Positions 27,145 through 37,737 of a stretch of DNA of 64,000 nt are shown in pieces. This stretch comes from Streptococcus sp. 29887. Lineage in GTDB: Bacteria > Bacillota > Bacilli > Lactobacillales > Streptococcaceae. The stretch is taken from the NCBI RefSeq assembly GCF_032595075.1, contig NZ_CP118735.1, positions 1,206,001 to 1,270,000 on the forward strand, in the 5' to 3' direction. Numbering within the stretch: the stretch's first letter is position 1; each line of letters begins with the position of its first letter. Both the position numbers and the translations under genes were made by a program. Below the pieces are notes generated by a model. That model was not told where the DNA came from and ran no database searches. It saw only the letters and a program-made list of their open reading frames with translations.

Positions 27145-27186
27145 ATTAAATAAGATAAGTCTAACAAATTCCTAAACAGTTAAAGC

Positions 27187-28110
27187 TTAAGCCTTGCCAT
27201 TAACAATGGCTTCCAAAATCGCCATCCGAACAAAGACACCATTTTGCATTTGGCGGACAATGCGTGATTTTGGCGCCTCTACCAAGTGGTCATCGATTTC
27301 TACATCACGATTGACAGGAGCTGGATGCATGACAATAGCCCTGTCTTTTAAGCGCTTGTAGCGTTCCTCAGTCAAGCCATGCAAGCGATTATAGGTTTCT
27401 TTTGAAAAGCCACCATCACCATCATGGCGCTCGTGTTGCACACGGAGCAACATCAAGACATCTACTTTCTCAACAATATCATCAATATTCAAATGTTGAC
27501 CATAAACATCAAATTCCTCTGCATACCACTCTTCTGGTCCAGCAAAGTAAATTTCCGCACCCAAACGCTTCAAGATTTGCATATTTGACTTAGCCACTCG
27601 TGAATGCGTAATATCACCAGCAATGGCAATCTTCAAACCTTCAAAGGTTCCAAATTCCTCATAAATGGTCATCAAATCTAGCAAGGACTGGCTTGGGTGT
27701 TGCCCAGAACCGTCACCACCATTGACAATAGAAGTCTGAATGGTAGGGCTATCAATCAACTGCTTGTAGTAATCTACTTCAGAGTGACGAATGACACAGA
27801 TGTCGACCCCCAAGGCTGACATAGTCAAAATCGTATCATACAAGGTTTCACCCTTATTGACCGAACTGGTACGCGCATCAAAGTCAATCATGCCCATATC
27901 CAAACGAAGCTCTGCCATTTCAAAAGACTTATGGGTCCTAGTCGAATCCTCAAAGAATAGATTGGAAGCATAATACTTCCTATCCAACTCTACCCGCTCC
28001 CCATTTTTGAAAGTAATTCCTCTCTGAATAAGCCCGAGCACTTCCTCATTTGAAAGAGTTTCCATAGTAACCAAGTGTTTGAGTGAAACTTTACCATTTG
28101 TAATTGTCAT
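27187..28110 (-). CDS. pyrB: Aspartate carbamoyltransferase catalytic chain
   Basis: A 307-residue transcarbamylase joining carbamoyl phosphate and aspartate in pyrimidine synthesis. Signature [16 protein letters not shown] (phosphate loop), [11 protein letters not shown] and the aspartate loop [12 protein letters not shown] are present. Lies 55 nt after pyrR and ahead of carA/carB, so the operon makes its own carbamoyl phosphate. Confidence 0.95.
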   Translation of the reverse strand: MTITNGKVSLKHLVTMETLSNEEVLGLIQRGITFKNGERVELDRKYYASNLFFEDSTRTHKSFEMAELRLDMGMIDFDARTSSVNKGETLYDTILTMSALGVDICVIRHSEVDYYKQLIDSPTIQTSIVNGGDGSGQHPSQSLLDLMTIYEEFGTFEGLKIAIAGDITHSRVAKSNMQILKRLGAEIYFAGPEEWYAEEFDVYGQHLNIDDIVEKVDVLMLLRVQHERHDGDGGFSKETYNRLHGLTEERYKRLKDRAIVMHPAPVNRDVEIDDHLVEAPKSRIVRQMQNGVFVRMAILEAIVNGKA

Positions 28111-28165
28111 GACGATACCTGCCTTTATGATATAGATGTAGAATATTGAGTTGAAAAATAAACGA

Positions 28166-28815
<650 letters not shown>

Positions 28816-28827
28816 TTGATTAAGAGA

Positions 28828-28856
28828 AGTATAGCACAAATTTCCTACGTGGACAA
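28828..28856 (-). promoter_or_regulatory. Promoter of the pyr operon
   Basis: TTGTCC, 17-nt spacer, TATACT with an extended TGC just ahead of the -10, directly upstream of the attenuator. Confidence 0.75.
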
Positions 28857-28903
28857 ATGCTTACTGCAAAAAATCCAAAAATCTTCGGATTTTGTTGAGA
28901 ATC

Positions 28904-29539
28904 TTACCTGTTTAGCAGACTGCGACGGACATTTAGGGATTTTACACCAGTCAAAACAAAGCCAAAAACCAGATAGGCCACGAAAATCGTACCTGCATAG
29001 GTCAGTACATAAGGCCAGCCATATTTGGGAACATTGAGGAAGAAATAGGCAAAGGGACTGTCCTTAGCATCAGGGATAGGAATTTTAATAAAAAGACCAT
29101 TAACAAGCCCAAAAATCATGTAGAGAACTGGCAAAAGTGTCCACCAAATCGGGTCAAACCACTTGTACTGTTGCTGACGGTCGACAAGTAGGGTATCTAA
29201 CAAGAAATAAATCGGAACAATATAGTGGCAGAGCATGTTTTCCACTCGCCAAAAATCATCTGCGAGAGGTGCCAACATCAAGTGATAGACTACACAGGTA
29301 ATCATGATGGACATGGTTACCGCAGCCTTTATACGAAGAAAACGAGGAGCCTGTAAATCCTCACCCTTCTTCATGGCAAGCACCATATAAACCGCAAAGA
29401 CAGATACCAAGAGGTTTGAAAGCACCGTATAGTACATAAGCATACCGATACCGTACTTTAAAATCTCCAAGACCGTTCCTGTAATAGCCAAAACTGCCAA
29501 CAAGCACCGACTATAGAATAAAATAGTTTGATTCTTCAT
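28904..29539 (-). CDS. Pr6Pr family membrane protein
   Basis: A 211-residue protein with six membrane helices. YYTVLSNLLVSVFAVY near the start, HYIVPIYFLLD and the central CVVYHLMLAPL are typical of the Pr6Pr (FAR-17a/AIG1-like) family of bacteria, whose function is not established; eukaryotic relatives hydrolyse fatty-acid esters. Stands between the pyr promoter and yjdM; probably its own unit or read through from yjdM (48-nt gap). Confidence 0.75.
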   Translation of the reverse strand: MKNQTILFYSRCLLAVLAITGTVLEILKYGIGMLMYYTVLSNLLVSVFAVYMVLAMKKGEDLQAPRFLRIKAAVTMSIMITCVVYHLMLAPLADDFWRVENMLCHYIVPIYFLLDTLLVDRQQQYKWFDPIWWTLLPVLYMIFGLVNGLFIKIPIPDAKDSPFAYFFLNVPKYGWPYVLTYAGTIFVAYLVFGFVLTGVKSLNVRRSLLNR

Positions 29540-29587
29540 ATTATCCTTTCAAAGACGACAAAAGACTGGATTGACCAGTCCTTTCTC

Positions 29588-29926
29588 TTAGATTTTTTTC
29601 ACAAATTCTGATTTTAACTTCATGGCACCAAAACCATCGATTTTACAGTCGATATTGTGGTCACCCTCAACGATACGGATCCCTTTAACTCGTGTACCTT
29701 GTTTCAAATCCTTAGGCGCACCCTTGACTTTCAAATCCTTAATCAGAGTTACCGTATCTCCATCTGCCAAACGATTACCGTTCGCATCAATTGCAACAGG
29801 TCCACTTTCTTCCTCAGCCACATCAGCTGGGTTCCACTCATAAGCACACTCAGGGCAAACCAAAAGGGCGCCGTCTTCATAGACATACTCAGAATTACAT
29901 TTTGGACAATTTGGTAAAGTTTCCAT
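29588..29926 (-). CDS. yjdM: Zinc-ribbon protein YjdM (PhnA-like)
   Basis: A 112-residue protein: N-terminal zinc ribbon with two CxxC knuckles ([18 protein letters not shown]) and a C-terminal SH3-like domain ([22 protein letters not shown]). Formerly called PhnA; not a phosphonoacetate hydrolase by itself, and its role is unclear. Cytoplasmic. Confidence 0.88.
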   Translation of the reverse strand: METLPNCPKCNSEYVYEDGALLVCPECAYEWNPADVAEEESGPVAIDANGNRLADGDTVTLIKDLKVKGAPKDLKQGTRVKGIRIVEGDHNIDCKIDGFGAMKLKSEFVKKI

Positions 29927-30006
29927 ATTTTTTCATACTCCTTACATTTTTATCGTCTACTAGTATAGCATTTGTTGGGAAAATGGGCAAGATGAACAGG
30001 TTTTCA

Positions 30007-30903
30007 TCAGCCATTTGACTGACGCAGTTTTTCAAGCGTTTCTTGGAAAATAGCTGGCGCTTCTGCCGTAAACTCCACTACTTCCCCAGTTCTCGGATGG
30101 GTAAATCCAAGCGTTCTGGCATGAAGAAATTGACCATGTCCCTTGAGTGTCTTTTTAGGGCCGTAGGCCTCATCACCAGCCACAGGATGACCGATATAAG
30201 CCATGTGAACACGGATTTGATGTGTCCGACCGGTTTCCAAGGTCAATTCTAGCAAGGTATAATCTCCGAAACGTTCCAAAACCTGAAAACGTGTCACAGC
30301 TTCTTTCCCTTTGGCTGTCACAGCCTGTTTCTTGCGGTCTTTCTCAGAACGCCCAATCGGTGCCTCAATCATTCCACGATCATTTGGCAGGTTCCCATGA
30401 ACAATCGCCCAGTATTTACGAAGCGACTTTTTGTCTTTTAATTCAGCAGCCAGCTTGGTATGAGCCTCATCATTTTTTGCAATCATGAGCAAGCCAGATG
30501 TATCCTTGTCAATCCGATGGACAATTCCAGGTCTAAGAACACCATTGATACCTGACAAATCCTTGACATGATACAAAAGCGCATTGACCAGTGTACCAGA
30601 TGTGTGCCCCGCAGATGGGTGAACCACCATCCCTTGAGGTTTATTGACCACTGCTACATCCGCATCCTGATAGACAATTTCCAGAGGAATATCTTCCGCT
30701 ACATAGTCAATTTCTTCAACTTCTGGCATCTGATAGGTTAGGATGTCACCAGCTTGCACACTGTATTTTGCTTTTTTAGGCTGGCCATTAACCAAAACCT
30801 GACCATTTTTAATCTGTTCATTGGCAACTGAACGGGACAAATCTGTCAAATCCGCCAAGGCCTTGTCCAAACGAATGCCACCAATCTCAACTCTTACTTC
30901 CAT
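30007..30903 (-). CDS. rluD: 23S rRNA pseudouridine synthase, RluD type
   Basis: A 298-residue RluA-family enzyme. An N-terminal S4 RNA-binding domain (GIRLDKALADLTDLSRS) precedes the synthase core with HRIDKDTSGLLMIAKN, whose Asp is catalytic, and RTHQIRVHM. RluD makes pseudouridines in helix 69 of 23S rRNA; RluA/RluD discrimination rests on size and the S4 domain. Overlaps lspA by 17 nt, a gene pair conserved in Firmicutes. Confidence 0.87.
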   Translation of the reverse strand: MEVRVEIGGIRLDKALADLTDLSRSVANEQIKNGQVLVNGQPKKAKYSVQAGDILTYQMPEVEEIDYVAEDIPLEIVYQDADVAVVNKPQGMVVHPSAGHTSGTLVNALLYHVKDLSGINGVLRPGIVHRIDKDTSGLLMIAKNDEAHTKLAAELKDKKSLRKYWAIVHGNLPNDRGMIEAPIGRSEKDRKKQAVTAKGKEAVTRFQVLERFGDYTLLELTLETGRTHQIRVHMAYIGHPVAGDEAYGPKKTLKGHGQFLHARTLGFTHPRTGEVVEFTAEAPAIFQETLEKLRQSNG

Positions 30904-31351
30904 TACTCTCTTCTTTCATGATACAAATAAACAAAATTCCAACACCAATAGACAGACACATGTCCGCCACATTAAATACTGGGAAACTGATAAAGTCCAA
31001 GTGGAACATATCCACTACATAACCAAGACGAATTCGATCAATAAAATTCCCCAAGGCCCCAGCAATCATCAAAGCCAGGCTAAACAAGGTCCACAAGCTA
31101 CCCTTAATTTGCTTCACATAATACCAAATCAAACCGATCACAGCTGCAATTGTTACAATCGTGAAAAACCACTGCTGATTTTGTAAGATGGACCAAGCCG
31201 CTCCATAATTGCGTAAATAGGCTAAACTCATAAATCCTGGAAGAAATGGCTCAACCGTATCTAATTCAATATTGGCAACTGTCCAAGCCTTGACAATCTG
31301 ATCAAGACATATCAAAACAACTGCCAGAATTGGAAATCCAAACTTTCTCAT
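30887..31351 (-). CDS. lspA: Lipoprotein signal peptidase (signal peptidase II)
   Basis: About 154 residues with four membrane helices. The catalytic Asp pair is in GNFIDRIRLGYVVDMF and FNVADMCLS. It cleaves prolipoproteins after lipid attachment, such as the Bce-module lipoprotein in this window. GAAAGG lies 5 nt before the ATG at 31351, so I prefer it to an upstream in-frame ATG. Overlaps rluD downstream. Confidence 0.93.
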   Translation of the reverse strand: MRKFGFPILAVVLICLDQIVKAWTVANIELDTVEPFLPGFMSLAYLRNYGAAWSILQNQQWFFTIVTIAAVIGLIWYYVKQIKGSLWTLFSLALMIAGALGNFIDRIRLGYVVDMFHLDFISFPVFNVADMCLSIGVGILFICIMKEESNGSKS

Positions 31352-31352
31352 A

Positions 31353-32258
31353 CTAACCTTTCTTCGCATCAAAATATCGATGCATCATTTCAATAAAATC
31401 TAAAGCACATTGGCTCAAGTCCCCATCAGCTCGTTTGACATAGACCATACGATTATCAATTTGATCTTTAATTGGAATGACCGTAATCCCGTTCACACTT
31501 TCACTATCTAGGAAACCAGAGCCTGTCGCATAGGCATCGGTCCGCTCCAAAATGCCATTCAAAGTTGCTCGGTCAGTTACATCAAAAGTAACAGACGAGT
31601 CTGACGTATCAATTAGATTTTCAGAGTAATAAAGATAGGCTTCTTTTTCCTGAGTAAATCGCACTGTCGGAAGACCAACTAAATCATTTAACTCAACCTC
31701 AGACTTGCTTGTCAAAGGATGGTCTTTACGGACATAGATATGGGTCTGAAAGGCAATCAGGTCCTCCACTTCTAACTTGAGCTTTTCCAATTTCTGCATA
31801 ATGCCTTTTGTATTGCGACCATTCAGATAAATAATCCCTAGTTCGCTATATCCTTGGGCCACTTCATCTAAAATTTGAACTGTTGTTGATTCAAAAATTC
31901 GGAGATTTTTGTACTGAGGATGTTCCTTTGAGAATTCTGTTATCAACGGTGGTAAAAAGTCATAGTGCTGACTGGAAATGGAAAAAATCTTTTCCCCTTC
32001 TTCAGGTTGCAAATAACGATTTTCAAAGTGGTCAAAGCCCTTAACCAAAGCTTGAGCTTTTTCGTAAAAATCCATGCCCTCTTTGGTCAGAAAGGTTCCC
32101 GAACTTGTTCGGTTAAAAATTTGAAAACCAATCTCTTTTTCCAAGTCACGAATGGAAATGGACAGACTAGGCTGGGACACATACATTTTCTCTGCTGCCT
32201 CTCGAAATGTACCACTGTTGGCAATGGCAACAACGTACCGTAATTGTTGAATATTCAT
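31353..32258 (-). CDS. LysR family transcriptional regulator
   Basis: About 301 residues: N-terminal winged helix-turn-helix (LRYVVAIANSGTFREAAEKM, QPSLSISIRDLEKEIG) and C-terminal periplasmic-binding-like effector domain. Located directly upstream of lspA-rluD, an arrangement I recall from other streptococci. The effector is unknown. Two ATG codons are possible; GAAAGGA is best spaced (7 nt) for the one at 32258. Confidence 0.85.
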   Translation of the reverse strand: MNIQQLRYVVAIANSGTFREAAEKMYVSQPSLSISIRDLEKEIGFQIFNRTSSGTFLTKEGMDFYEKAQALVKGFDHFENRYLQPEEGEKIFSISSQHYDFLPPLITEFSKEHPQYKNLRIFESTTVQILDEVAQGYSELGIIYLNGRNTKGIMQKLEKLKLEVEDLIAFQTHIYVRKDHPLTSKSEVELNDLVGLPTVRFTQEKEAYLYYSENLIDTSDSSVTFDVTDRATLNGILERTDAYATGSGFLDSESVNGITVIPIKDQIDNRMVYVKRADGDLSQCALDFIEMMHRYFDAKKG

Positions 32259-32408
32259 TGTCATGTCCTTTCTCAATTCTTATCTTTCTATTATAACACA
32301 GATTAGATGCAACACGATGAGTAAATTCCATTAGTCTCACCGTTCCTAAGGTCAATTTACTGGTCAATACGTCTACTATAATGTTCTTAGGTACCAAAAC
32401 AAAAAAAC

Positions 32409-32434
32409 AGGCCTTCCGAAATCTCGGAAAGCCT
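32409..32434 (-). terminator. Terminator downstream of rpmA (distal)
   Basis: Strong stem aggcttTCCGA.../...TCGGAaggcct and a seven-T run on the minus strand. Confidence 0.75.
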
Positions 32435-32489
32435 ATTGTTTGCTATTTCTAGCTCAACTCTCTCTTTTATTTCAAGGAGAGTTGCTAAA

Positions 32490-32512
32490 AAGGTTCCCCG
32501 AACCTTTTTACT
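32490..32512 (-). terminator. Terminator overlapping the rpmA stop
   Basis: Perfect stem aaaaaggttc/gaacctttttt with loop ggg, starting at the last rpmA codons; a second terminator stands about 60 nt on. Confidence 0.75.
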
Positions 32513-32801
32513 TTGCGATTGGGTAAACAGATACTTGTTTCTTATCGCGACCTTTACGTTCGAAGCGTACAACGCCTTCTACTTTAGCGTAAAGAGTGTC
32601 ATCTCCACCACGACCTACGTTAGCTCCTGGATAGATTTTTGTACCACGTTGGCGGTAAAGGATTGAACCACCTGATACAGTTTGGCCGTCAGCAGCTTTC
32701 GCACCAAGGCGTTTCGCTTGTGAATCACGACCGTTTGACGTTGAACCTCCACCTTTTTTGTGGGCCATAAATTGCAAGTTAGCAAGATTCAAGTTTAACA
32801 T
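32508..32801 (-). CDS. rpmA: 50S ribosomal protein L27 with cleavable-type N-terminus
   Basis: 97 residues. The body [19 protein letters not shown] is standard L27. Like other Firmicute L27 proteins it carries a short N-terminal extension ([12 protein letters not shown]), which in staphylococci is removed by the protease Prp before AHKK; the usual Phe before the cut is Met here. GGAGG precedes the first ATG and none precedes the internal ATG, so the extension is translated. The prp gene, usually between rplU and rpmA, is absent: only 45 nt separate the stop of rplU from rpmA. Confidence 0.95.
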   Translation of the reverse strand: MLNLNLANLQFMAHKKGGGSTSNGRDSQAKRLGAKAADGQTVSGGSILYRQRGTKIYPGANVGRGGDDTLYAKVEGVVRFERKGRDKKQVSVYPIAK

Positions 32802-32846
32802 ATGTTATTCCTCCGAATTTCTGTAATGATTGCTTCAAGCTACGCC

Positions 32847-33161
32847 TTAAGCGTTGATAGCGTTGATAACAACTTTTGTGTAAGGTTGACGGTGACCTTG
32901 TTTGCGGTGGCTACCTTTTTTAGGTTTGTACTTGAAGGTAACAACTTTTTTCTGTTTACCTTGTTTTTCAACAGTACCAACAACAGTAGCGCCTGCTACA
33001 AGTGGAGTACCCACAACAGTTTTCTCACCACCAACAAGAACTACTTCTTCGAAAGTAACTTCTTGACCTGCTTCAACGTTCAATTTTTCAACGTAGATAG
33101 CTTGACCGACTTCAACTTTAACTTGTTTGCCGCCAGTTTTAATGATTGCGTATGTGCTCAT
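32847..33161 (-). CDS. rplU: 50S ribosomal protein L21
   Basis: 104 residues starting [19 protein letters not shown], with the C-terminal [20 protein letters not shown] 25-codon frame extension upstream is non-coding leader; GGAGG 6 nt before the ATG at 33161 sets the start. First gene of the L21-L27 transcript. Confidence 0.96.
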   Translation of the reverse strand: MSTYAIIKTGGKQVKVEVGQAIYVEKLNVEAGQEVTFEEVVLVGGEKTVVGTPLVAGATVVGTVEKQGKQKKVVTFKYKPKKGSHRKQGHRQPYTKVVINAINA

Positions 33162-33285
33162 TATGCACCTCCTATGATTTTTGGGCCTTGCCCGAATTTT
33201 ATGTGAAGACTCGCCTAGTACCGTGGGACGAACCACTTAAACGGTAGTCGTGCGGTTGCACAGGGTGTGCATAGTCAACACTCCT
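33162..33285 (-). ncRNA. L21 ribosomal protein leader
   Basis: The 5' untranslated region of rplU is about 120 nt, structured (pairings such as cacaccctgtg and ggtactaggcg), and conserved in position with the known L21 leader of Firmicutes, an autoregulatory RNA. Assigned by context and length; the exact consensus was not tested. Confidence 0.6.
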
Positions 33286-33313
33286 ATTATAACAAAAACA
33301 CCTGCAAATGCAA
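33286..33313 (-). promoter_or_regulatory. rplU-rpmA promoter overlapping the brnQ terminator
   Basis: TTGCAT, 16-nt spacer, TATAAT. The same DNA forms an aacacttgca/tgcaggtgtt hairpin followed by T5, which terminates brnQ, so terminator and promoter share sequence. Confidence 0.7.
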
Positions 33314-33331
33314 GTGTTTTGTATCATTTTT

Positions 33332-34657
33332 TTACATTTCGAAAACTTCGCTCTCCTGCTTGTTTGGCAAGAAAAGTGAAAGAACGATTCCGACAAGAGC
33401 AGGCAATAACCATGCTAGTGATTGTCCGGCTAATGGTAGAGCTGAAATGATTGTTGAAACAGCTGTCCAACCAAATTGACCTGCCAAAACTTCTACCAAT
33501 GACAAAGCTGTTACTAGGCCAACTGTCAACTGCATACCATATTTTGAAAGCGGTACAAATTTGTTGACAATGGTAATTAAAACGATACAGATGGTAATTG
33601 GATAGAGAATCAAAAGAACTGGAATAGAGAAGGCAATAATCTTACTCAAACCAAGATTGGCAATCCCAAAACCAATCAAGGTAAAGGCAGTCGCATATAC
33701 TTTGTAGCTAAAACGTGGAAAACGCTCAGCGAAAAATTCACCAGAAGACACAATCAAACCAGCTGTTGTAGTGAAGCAGGTTACGATAACCATAGCGGCT
33801 AAGAAAATTTGAGCACTTGGTCCAAAAATAGCTTGAGTTGCTTGAGATAAAACATAGACACCCTTGTTCGTATCTGATGCCAAAACATCTGCTGGGACTG
33901 GGAAGTGATTTCCAAGGAAGGCCAAACCAACATAAAGCGCTGAGAAAGCCAAGGCTACAATAAGGCCTACTGACCAAATGGTAGATATGTATTCCTTTTT
34001 ACTTGAAAAACCAAGTTGTTTCAAGGTATTGACAGCTACCACACTAAAGGCAACCGCCGCAAGAGCATCCAAAGTGTTATATCCTTCAATAAATCCTGTA
34101 CCAAAAGCCTGTCCAGCTGAGTAAGCTTCTGCTGCTGGCAGAGGACTGGTCGAACCATACTTGATAGCTCCTAGAACAACCAAAATAACAATCAAAATAG
34201 CGAATACTGGAGTTAAAATCCGTCCAATACTATTCAAAATCTGAGATGGATTGAGGGCAATCAGGTAGGCTGCCACAAAGTAGAGAGCCGTAAAACCAAA
34301 TAACCAAATTCCAAGGTTTGCTTCGCCCAACAATGGCGCAATACCAATTTCAAAGGACGTTGTAGCCGTACGCGGAATGGCAAAGAAAGGACCGATGGAC
34401 AAATACAAGGCAACAAGATAAACCGTTGCAAAGGCAGGCGAAATCTTGCGTGAAATCTCATGTGCATAGCCTTTGGGGTTCAATGTTCCGACAATCAAGG
34501 CAATGACGGCAATACCGACACCCGATACAACAAATCCTAAAATAGCTGGCCAGAAATTCTCACCAGATAAGACACCAAGTGCAGGCGGAAAAATCAAGTT
34601 TCCTGCACCAAAAAACATACCAAACAGGAGTAGACCTGTTAAGGCTCCTTTTTTCAT
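33332..34657 (-). CDS. brnQ: Branched-chain amino acid transport system II carrier protein
   Basis: A 441-residue, 12-helix secondary carrier taking up Leu, Ile and Val with Na+ or H+. The N-terminal LLLFGMFFGAGNLIFPPALG is the family signature. Single-gene unit with AAAGGAGGAG ribosome site and an extended -10 promoter (TGGTATAAT, 34696-34701). Confidence 0.92.
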   Translation of the reverse strand: MKKGALTGLLLFGMFFGAGNLIFPPALGVLSGENFWPAILGFVVSGVGIAVIALIVGTLNPKGYAHEISRKISPAFATVYLVALYLSIGPFFAIPRTATTSFEIGIAPLLGEANLGIWLFGFTALYFVAAYLIALNPSQILNSIGRILTPVFAILIVILVVLGAIKYGSTSPLPAAEAYSAGQAFGTGFIEGYNTLDALAAVAFSVVAVNTLKQLGFSSKKEYISTIWSVGLIVALAFSALYVGLAFLGNHFPVPADVLASDTNKGVYVLSQATQAIFGPSAQIFLAAMVIVTCFTTTAGLIVSSGEFFAERFPRFSYKVYATAFTLIGFGIANLGLSKIIAFSIPVLLILYPITICIVLITIVNKFVPLSKYGMQLTVGLVTALSLVEVLAGQFGWTAVSTIISALPLAGQSLAWLLPALVGIVLSLFLPNKQESEVFEM

Positions 34658-34735
34658 AACTCCTCCTTTGTTAGAAAAAATATTTGTGAAAAACTATTAT
34701 ACCATACAAATCTTGCTTTTCCGAGCAAGTTGCAA

Positions 34736-34760
34736 AAAATCTAGCTTTCGCTAGATTTTC
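34736..34760 (-). terminator. Terminator after thiI
   Basis: aaaatctagc/gctagatttt stem with T6 on the minus strand. Confidence 0.8.
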
Positions 34761-34790
34761 ATTATATTTCTGAAAAATATTTTGGTTTAC

Positions 34791-36008
34791 TTACAATAAA
34801 TCAGCAATCAAACCATCCACTTCATCCTGCACTTCTTCTTTCGGTGTGATTTCAGTTACAATAATCCCTGCCACAGCTCGTTCTACCAAACCTTCTACAT
34901 CCATGCGGGCTTCGTATTGCTCCACATTTTTAATCTTAGGATTAGTCTTTGGACGGTCTGGTGCAAAGATGGTACAGCAATCCTCAAATGGCTGGATGGA
35001 AATATCAAAGGTATCGATTTCTTGAGCAATATCAATGATTTCCAACTTGTCCATGGTAACGACTGGACGGATAACAGGTGTATTTGTCACCGCATTGATA
35101 GCCTGCATGGATTCCAAGGTCTGACTTGCCACTTGTCCTAGACTTTCACCATTGATAATAACCATGGCACCACGCTCTTCCCGTACTCGGTCTGTAATCC
35201 GCATCATGAAGCGACGTGTCAAGGTCATCAAATAAGCTTCAGGCGCTTTTTCCTTGATTTCTTCCTGAATTTCTGTAAACGGTACTTCGATAAAGGTGAT
35301 ATTACCACCAAAGGCAGTCAATTTACGAGTCAAATCATGGGCTTTTTTTAGTGCACCCGGGCTAGTATAAGGCGGACTTGCAAAGTGCAGGGCTTCAATT
35401 TCAACCCCACGTTTCAGTGCTAAATAGCCCGCAACAGGCGAATCAATACCACCTGATAACATCAGCGTACCCTTGCCAGATGTACCAACTGGAAGACCGC
35501 CTGCCCCCTTGATTTCTTCATGGGAAATATAGGCTGCATCAGGACGAATTTCCACTCGCAGCGTAATATCTGGCGACTTCATCTGCACCTGTACATTTGG
35601 AATGGCTGTAAAAACCGCATCTCCAAGGACTTGGTTAAGGTCACGGCTGTCCAATTCAAAATTGTGGTCACTACGACGCGCAGCAATCTTGAAGGTCATC
35701 CCTTCCTTGTAAATGGACTGCATAATCTCCACAACCGCTTCTTTCAAAGCTGGAACCGATTTTTCGATCTTATAAGATGGTGCGAAATTTTGGATCCCAA
35801 AAATCTTCTTCAAAGAAGCTGAAACTTCCTGATAATCCGCCCCATTCAAATAGACATGACCACGGTCACGGTCAAAATAAACGGTCACTTCTGGATAGAC
35901 TGAAAGGACGTGCTTGATATTATTGCGGAGTTTGTTGACAAACCGCATCTTGTTTTTCCCTTTAGTTGACAATTCGCCATAGCGAATCATAATTTCTGAA
36001 TAGTTCAT
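34791..36008 (-). CDS. thiI: tRNA 4-thiouridine synthase ThiI
   Basis: A 405-residue enzyme: NFLD plus THUMP RNA-binding domain at the N-terminus ([17 protein letters not shown]), then a PP-loop ATP pyrophosphatase core with [17 protein letters not shown]. It lacks the C-terminal rhodanese domain of the enterobacterial enzyme, as usual in Firmicutes. It forms s4U8 in tRNA with sulfur from the cysteine desulfurase encoded one base upstream. Confidence 0.94.
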   Translation of the reverse strand: MNYSEIMIRYGELSTKGKNKMRFVNKLRNNIKHVLSVYPEVTVYFDRDRGHVYLNGADYQEVSASLKKIFGIQNFAPSYKIEKSVPALKEAVVEIMQSIYKEGMTFKIAARRSDHNFELDSRDLNQVLGDAVFTAIPNVQVQMKSPDITLRVEIRPDAAYISHEEIKGAGGLPVGTSGKGTLMLSGGIDSPVAGYLALKRGVEIEALHFASPPYTSPGALKKAHDLTRKLTAFGGNITFIEVPFTEIQEEIKEKAPEAYLMTLTRRFMMRITDRVREERGAMVIINGESLGQVASQTLESMQAINAVTNTPVIRPVVTMDKLEIIDIAQEIDTFDISIQPFEDCCTIFAPDRPKTNPKIKNVEQYEARMDVEGLVERAVAGIIVTEITPKEEVQDEVDGLIADLL

Positions 36009-36009
36009 A

Positions 36010-37152
36010 CTACCTTACTTTCTGTGTATTGTGATAAATTTGTTTGAAAATAGTGAGAAATTGCTCGATTTGCCCCATGTCGTTATCATCGTCTAAGCTG
36101 ATACGGACGGCAGTTTGAGCCAACTTCTGCGGTACTCCCATGGCAATCAGAGTACCTGCAGGTTTACCTGCCTTAGACGAGCAGGCTGAAGTGGTCGAAA
36201 TGTAAATCTGGTGTTCTTCAAAAGCATGGACGATGACTTCGCCACGAATGTTCTTAATCCCGAAAGTCACAATGTTGGGCACGAAGTCCTCTAGCCCAGA
36301 AAAGACTGTTACATCAGCATACTTGCCCAATTCATCCACCAGAATTTGCTTCGTGGCTGCCAGGCGTTTCTGGCTGTCTGCTGCCTTGTCTAATGTCAAG
36401 CGGAGCGCCTTAGCTGTAGCTGCGATACCAGCCACATTTTCCGTGGTTGAGCGTTTGTCGCTTTCCTGTCCCCCTCCTGTCAATAGCGGAGCGATTTTCT
36501 TGCCAGCTTTGACATAGACGAATCCTACTCCTCTGACAGAGTGGAATTTGTGACCTGAAAAACTAGCAAAATCAACTCGGTCTGTCAGATACTGTTCTAT
36601 TGGCACCTTGCCGATGGCCTGCACCGCATCCACGTGGAAGGAGATAGTCGGCTTATCAGCTAAGAGTTGGGAGATTTCCTGAATGGGCTGAATAGCACCA
36701 ATTTCATTGTTGACGGCCATGACAGAAACCAGCGTAGTATCTGGACGAATCAAGCTTTCTAAGGCTGAAACATCCACAAAACCTTGGACATTGACCGGAG
36801 CCAAATCCACCTCAAAACCTTGGGTTTTGAGCCATAGAGCTGACTCTTTTACCGCTGGATGCTCAATAGCTGACACGATGATGTGCTTGCCCAGATGTGC
36901 CTTTTCAAAAGCCACGCCCTTGATGACCCAGTTGTCACCTTCCGTACCACCTGAGGTGAAAAAGATTTCCTTGCTGTCCTTGCCGAGAAGCTCTCCTATT
37001 TGCTTGCGAGATGCCTCTAAAATCCGTGTCGCCTGGCTACCCAGGTTGTGGAGGCTGGAGGGGTTGCCCCAGATTTTGGTTGCCACTTCCGTATAGGTCT
37101 TGAGAACTTCTGGATAGACCTGGGTGGTTGCTGCGTTGTCAAAATAAATCAT
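36010..37152 (-). CDS. Cysteine desulfurase (NifS/IscS-like), ThiI partner
   Basis: A 380-residue PLP enzyme taking sulfur from cysteine as a persulfide. The PLP Lys is in [12 protein letters not shown] and the active Cys in [13 protein letters not shown]. Coupled to thiI by a 1-nt gap, the same dedicated pair as B. subtilis nifZ-thiI, so its main acceptor is ThiI. Confidence 0.92.
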   Translation of the reverse strand: MIYFDNAATTQVYPEVLKTYTEVATKIWGNPSSLHNLGSQATRILEASRKQIGELLGKDSKEIFFTSGGTEGDNWVIKGVAFEKAHLGKHIIVSAIEHPAVKESALWLKTQGFEVDLAPVNVQGFVDVSALESLIRPDTTLVSVMAVNNEIGAIQPIQEISQLLADKPTISFHVDAVQAIGKVPIEQYLTDRVDFASFSGHKFHSVRGVGFVYVKAGKKIAPLLTGGGQESDKRSTTENVAGIAATAKALRLTLDKAADSQKRLAATKQILVDELGKYADVTVFSGLEDFVPNIVTFGIKNIRGEVIVHAFEEHQIYISTTSACSSKAGKPAGTLIAMGVPQKLAQTAVRISLDDDNDMGQIEQFLTIFKQIYHNTQKVR

Positions 37153-37264
37153 GTCTTCATTCCTTTTTTTGCAATAGTCCTATTTTATCACGTTTTCATG
37201 CCTTTCGCCAATCTTTAAGATAGTTTTAAACTTGGTTTTTTATGATGGACTTGGAGGATAGCAC

Positions 37265-37672
37265 ATGAAATCAACAAATAGAAAAGAACATGGTTCTGCC
37301 TTAACAAAACTACAAAAGTTTTTAACCTTCATCGGTTCGATTTTAGGAATTATTACTGCTTGTATTACCATTTATACCTTCACTGCAAAATCAACTGTTG
37401 CCCATACTAACCCTAGTAGTTCGATAAGCTCATCCAGTTCTACTAACACTAATACATCTTCAGCAGTTAGCCCAACCATCAATATACAAGCACCAACAAG
37501 TTCTAGTACTGAAACGACAGCTCCTAACCAAACCGAAACTAGCTCTACAGTAGATTACAGCAGTTCGTCAACAACTACAGAAACTTCATCTAGTCAAGAA
37601 ATCCAAACAAGTACGACAGAAACAACGAGTAGAACAGAGAGCTCTACTGAAGCATCCACAAGTTCTTCCTAA
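37265..37672 (+). CDS. Ser/Thr-rich exported membrane-anchored protein
   Basis: 135 residues: basic N-terminus, one membrane helix (about residues 20-42), then roughly 90 residues composed almost only of Ser, Thr, Asn, Glu and Gln, with no LPxTG. The tail would lie outside the membrane as a flexible, possibly glycosylated stalk. Resembles streptococcal proteins catalogued as DUF6556, from memory. TTGGAGGATAG ribosome site. Confidence 0.65.
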   Translation: MKSTNRKEHGSALTKLQKFLTFIGSILGIITACITIYTFTAKSTVAHTNPSSSISSSSSTNTNTSSAVSPTINIQAPTSSSTETTAPNQTETSSTVDYSSSSTTTETSSSQEIQTSTTETTSRTESSTEASTSSS

Positions 37673-37737
37673 GAATAACCAGATAAATATTTGCACAACT
37701 GCTCTTGGTTTGATATACTAAATCTAGGAGGTGCTGT

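Larger units (their letters stand above)
26550..27186 (-). other. 637-nt pyrB-carA gap filled with repeats
   Basis: No supported gene. Transcription order: hexaloop hairpin CTGTGA, part of the tccc...aggtcaatgg module, the ~245-bp multi-hairpin repeat (26828-27073), variable-stem hairpin D, hexaloop hairpin CGGAGA and the long covarying element abutting carA. Confidence 0.85.

Noticed and set aside
32802..32846. prp gene between rplU and rpmA
   Set aside because: Only 45 nt are available; no room for the roughly 110-codon gene.
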